Shown in pieces: positions 13,626 through 15,402 of a stretch of DNA of 15,402 nucleotides (positions within the stretch are counted from its first letter, which is position 1; every line of letters begins with the position of its first letter). This stretch comes from Oscillospiraceae bacterium (GTDB taxonomy: Bacteria > Bacillota > Clostridia > Oscillospirales > Oscillospiraceae). The position numbers and the translations under genes were made by a program. Under the pieces are notes generated by a model. That model was not told the origin of the DNA. It searched no databases and saw only the letters and a list, made by a program, of their open reading frames with translations. The DNA lies in NCBI GenBank assembly GCA_016290695.1, contig JAEEUX010000030.1:1-15402 (forward strand). The letters are read 5' to 3'.

Positions 13626-14465
13626 TTGAAAAAGAAAACAGTTATTTCCATAATGTACGATTTTGACAAAACCCTGTCCACGCGCGATATGCAGGAATAT
13701 ACCTTTATCCCCGGCGTCGGCATGGACGCGGATTCCTTTTGGGAATACTCAAACGAGCTTGCGCGGGAAAACAACATGGACAGAATCCTTTCCAGCATGT
13801 TCACCATGTTCAGGAAGAAGCAGGAAGCGGGCGGACGCATCCGCCGCAGCGAGCTTGTTGAGCTCGGGCGCGACGTCGAGTTCTACCCCGGCGTTGAAAG
13901 CTGGTTCGAGCGCATAAACAAATTCGCCGAGGGAATCGACTGCGTTCTTGAGCACTACATCATTTCCTCGGGCATGAAGGAAATCATCGAGGGCACAAGC
14001 ATCAGCGGCTATTTCAAAAGCATTTTTGCCAGCGAGTATTTATATGACTCGGACGGCTACGCCGTATGGCCCGCCACCGCCGTTAATTACTCCTCCAAAA
14101 CGCAGTATCTGTACCGCATAAACAAGGGTCTGCTCGACCTCTCGGACGAAGTGTCCCTCAATGCCGCAATGAGCGAGGATGCGCGCCCCATGCCCTTCAA
14201 AAACATGGTTTATCTGGGCGACGGGCTAACGGACGTTCCCTGCATGAAGCTTGTGAAGCAAAACGGGGGCTATTCCATCGCCGTTTATACAGACAGGAAT
14301 CAGGCGGGACGCCTTATTCTTGATGACCGCGTGAATTTCATCGCCCGCGCGGACTATTCCGAGGACGCGGAGCTGCAAAAGCTCATCGAGCATATCGTGG
14401 AAACGATACGCCATGAGGATATTATTTCCCAGTATTCGCGCGCCCAGAAGAATTACGCAAAATAA
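13626..14465 (+). CDS. HAD-superfamily phosphatase, SerB-like
   Basis: A 279-residue cytosolic HAD phosphatase. Motif I YDFDKTLST carries both aspartates (Asp12 nucleophile, Asp14 acid/base). Motif II is YIISSG (111-116). Motif III is probably Lys158 in SSKTQY. Motif IV is YLGDGLTDVP (196-205, Asp199 and Asp203). The cap between motifs I and II is helical and larger than in minimal SerB. All catalytic positions are present, so it should be active, but the substrate is unknown. The start is uncertain: TTG 13626 has AAAGAGAG upstream and fits the promoter spacing; GTG 13608 would add six residues with no visible ribosome binding site. No clear terminator follows; the next gene has its own promoter 36 bases beyond the stop. 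Confidence 0.87.
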   Translation: MKKKTVISIMYDFDKTLSTRDMQEYTFIPGVGMDADSFWEYSNELARENNMDRILSSMFTMFRKKQEAGGRIRRSELVELGRDVEFYPGVESWFERINKFAEGIDCVLEHYIISSGMKEIIEGTSISGYFKSIFASEYLYDSDGYAVWPATAVNYSSKTQYLYRINKGLLDLSDEVSLNAAMSEDARPMPFKNMVYLGDGLTDVPCMKLVKQNGGYSIAVYTDRNQAGRLILDDRVNFIARADYSEDAELQKLIEHIVETIRHEDIISQYSRAQKNYAK

Positions 14466-14474
14466 AATTTAAAA

Positions 14475-14547
14475 TGCATAAAAATGATTGATTATATTTA
14501 TTGACTTTGCCATGTGTTAGTGATATTATAATACATAATTTTATGCA
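14475..14547. repeat. Inverted repeat bracketing the GGDEF-gene promoter
   Basis: TGCATAAAA (14475-14483) and TTTTATGCA (14539-14547) are exact inverted copies. Similarity extends further outward through runs of A and T. The promoter lies between them, roughly central. It could be a pair of regulator half-sites or a stem for the upstream transcript; neither is shown by sequence alone. Confidence 0.45.
14501..14529 (+). promoter_or_regulatory. Sigma-A promoter of the GGDEF gene
   Basis: TTGACT (14501-14506) and TATTAT (14524-14529) are each one base off consensus with a 17-bp spacer. The predicted leader from about 14536 to the ATG at 14647 is about 110 nt, long enough for a regulatory RNA, but I recognise no known riboswitch core in it. 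Confidence 0.75.
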
Positions 14548-14646
14548 GTTTTTCGGCAGTTTTCCCCGTAAGCCTTTTTCTGCGTTTTGCGGCAGCGAAT
14601 TTGCGCTCTGCGCCATCGCGCCCGTGTCGGGAAGTGTCTATAAGCT

Positions 14647-15402
14647 ATGTCTGTGTTCAATAAAAACAAAACGATTGAACAGTATTCGCAGGCTTTGACG
14701 AGCGTCATCAATTCCTTCGACGGCGAAGTTGCCGTCGTGAGAAACGATGTCTGCGAAATGCTTGATTTAAATTGCAAAGCAAAAAAGCGTCTGGGCAAAG
14801 CCCACAGTGAAAAGCTTTGCAGTATTGGCTATTCCATTTTTTTCCCCGAGCTTTGCAGCATTTGCCGCAGAGAGGATTCGGAACCCTACGAATGCGACAT
14901 AAAGGGAGACGATGGGCGTATCTTTTCGCTCAGGACCTCTGAGATAGACTGGGTAGACGGAAAAAAGGCCAACATTTTCTTTCTGCGTGACGTGGAGGAT
15001 GAACGAAAATACGGGAAAAAACTATACGACCTCGCTAACTACGACGCACTCACCGGAATCCCGAACCGTCAGCGTCTTCTTTCGGATTTCAGCGAGGTGG
15101 AGGCAGAAATTGCCTCCGGAGAAATAAGCGGCGTTATCGCTATTCTCGACCTTGACAATTTCAAAGAAGTCAACGATACCTACGGGCATAATACGGGCGA
15201 CGCTATGCTTTGCCGTCTTGTGAATCATCTCGGAAGCTATCCCGAGTTTAAGGACTGTCTTTACCGTCTCGGCGGCGATGAAATGGTCCTCTTCTTCAAA
15301 AACCCGAAGAACGCATTTCAGAGCGAATCCGATATGCGCGACTATTACCATACCATAATCAAAAAAGCCATGCTCAACTATACCATGACGAGCATAGACG
15401 TC
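14647..15402 (+). CDS. PAS-GGDEF diguanylate cyclase-like protein (partial, runs off window)
   Basis: The first 252 residues of a longer protein. Residues about 10-115 look like a PAS-type sensor domain, ending with the frequent FFLRDVEDER (111-120) linker to the output domain. The GGDEF domain starts at YDLANYDALTGIPNRQRL (127-144), has the metal-binding strand ILDLDNFKEVNDTYGHNTGD (166-185), and carries the signature as LGGDEMVLFF (208-217). The domain makes c-di-GMP from two GTP when active. Here the last signature position is Met instead of Phe, while the GGDE residues most directly involved are kept. ATG 14647 is the earliest possible start because TAA lies in frame at 14641. Its ribosome binding site is weak. 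The 3' end lies outside the window, so a downstream EAL domain cannot be excluded. Confidence 0.88.
   Translation, partial: MSVFNKNKTIEQYSQALTSVINSFDGEVAVVRNDVCEMLDLNCKAKKRLGKAHSEKLCSIGYSIFFPELCSICRREDSEPYECDIKGDDGRIFSLRTSEIDWVDGKKANIFFLRDVEDERKYGKKLYDLANYDALTGIPNRQRLLSDFSEVEAEIASGEISGVIAILDLDNFKEVNDTYGHNTGDAMLCRLVNHLGSYPEFKDCLYRLGGDEMVLFFKNPKNAFQSESDMRDYYHTIIKKAMLNYTMTSIDV

Noticed and set aside
14536..14646. Possible c-di-GMP or other riboswitch in the leader of the GGDEF gene
   Set aside because: No conserved core of a riboswitch class I know could be recognised by eye; a covariance-model search would settle it.

Overview
The window looks like chromosomal DNA of a monoderm Clostridia-type bacterium, probably a gut Oscillospirales relative. 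This is inferred from moderately high GC, strong AAGGAGG-type ribosome binding sites, an SLH-anchored cell-surface protease, DUF3795, YjdF and YczE-type proteins, a short clostridial-style second peptide deformylase, and small AT-rich TIR elements. No rRNA, tRNA, CRISPR array, transposase or phage gene is visible. The genes are ordinary accessory or housekeeping types; the least expected content is regulatory DNA and a family of small repeats.

Layout. Positions 18-2213: secreted S8 (subtilisin-type) protease with a low-complexity Glu/Asn/Ser/Gly linker and three C-terminal SLH modules, followed by two hairpins. Positions 2342-5977: apparent co-directional unit of a HAD phosphatase, a YczE-like membrane domain fused to a cytidylate-kinase-like domain, and a CPA-type cation:proton antiporter. 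A 66-bp TIR element then separates the antiporter stop codon from the ribosome binding site of an MgtC-family protein (6068-6799). Positions 6934-9801: tightly packed operon MATE efflux pump - DUF998 membrane protein - DUF3795 Cys-rich protein - YjdF-family protein, closed by a strong bidirectional terminator (9811-9839). Positions 9884-11130 (minus): TetR regulator and GNAT acetyltransferase, driven by a consensus promoter carrying two palindromic operators. Positions 11446-11817 (minus): YegP-like protein with two DUF1508 repeats, whose terminator hairpin has been split by a second TIR element. Positions 12011-12421 (minus): short, atypical peptide deformylase, with a third TIR element upstream. 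Positions 12777-15402 (plus): flavin reductase-type flavoprotein, SerB-like HAD phosphatase with a good promoter, and a PAS-GGDEF protein running off the window.

How the parts may connect. The TetR promoter carries two GTAAACG-N2-CGTTTAC dyads. The ten-base half GTAAACGGCC recurs just upstream of the -10 box of the MATE operon about 4.3 kb away, so one regulator may govern both its own TetR-GNAT unit and the efflux operon. Three related palindromic elements (66, 157 and 68 bp), each bounded by TA, sit exactly in intergenic control positions: between a stop codon and the next ribosome binding site, inside a terminator loop, and upstream of a gene. They look like a non-autonomous MITE family.
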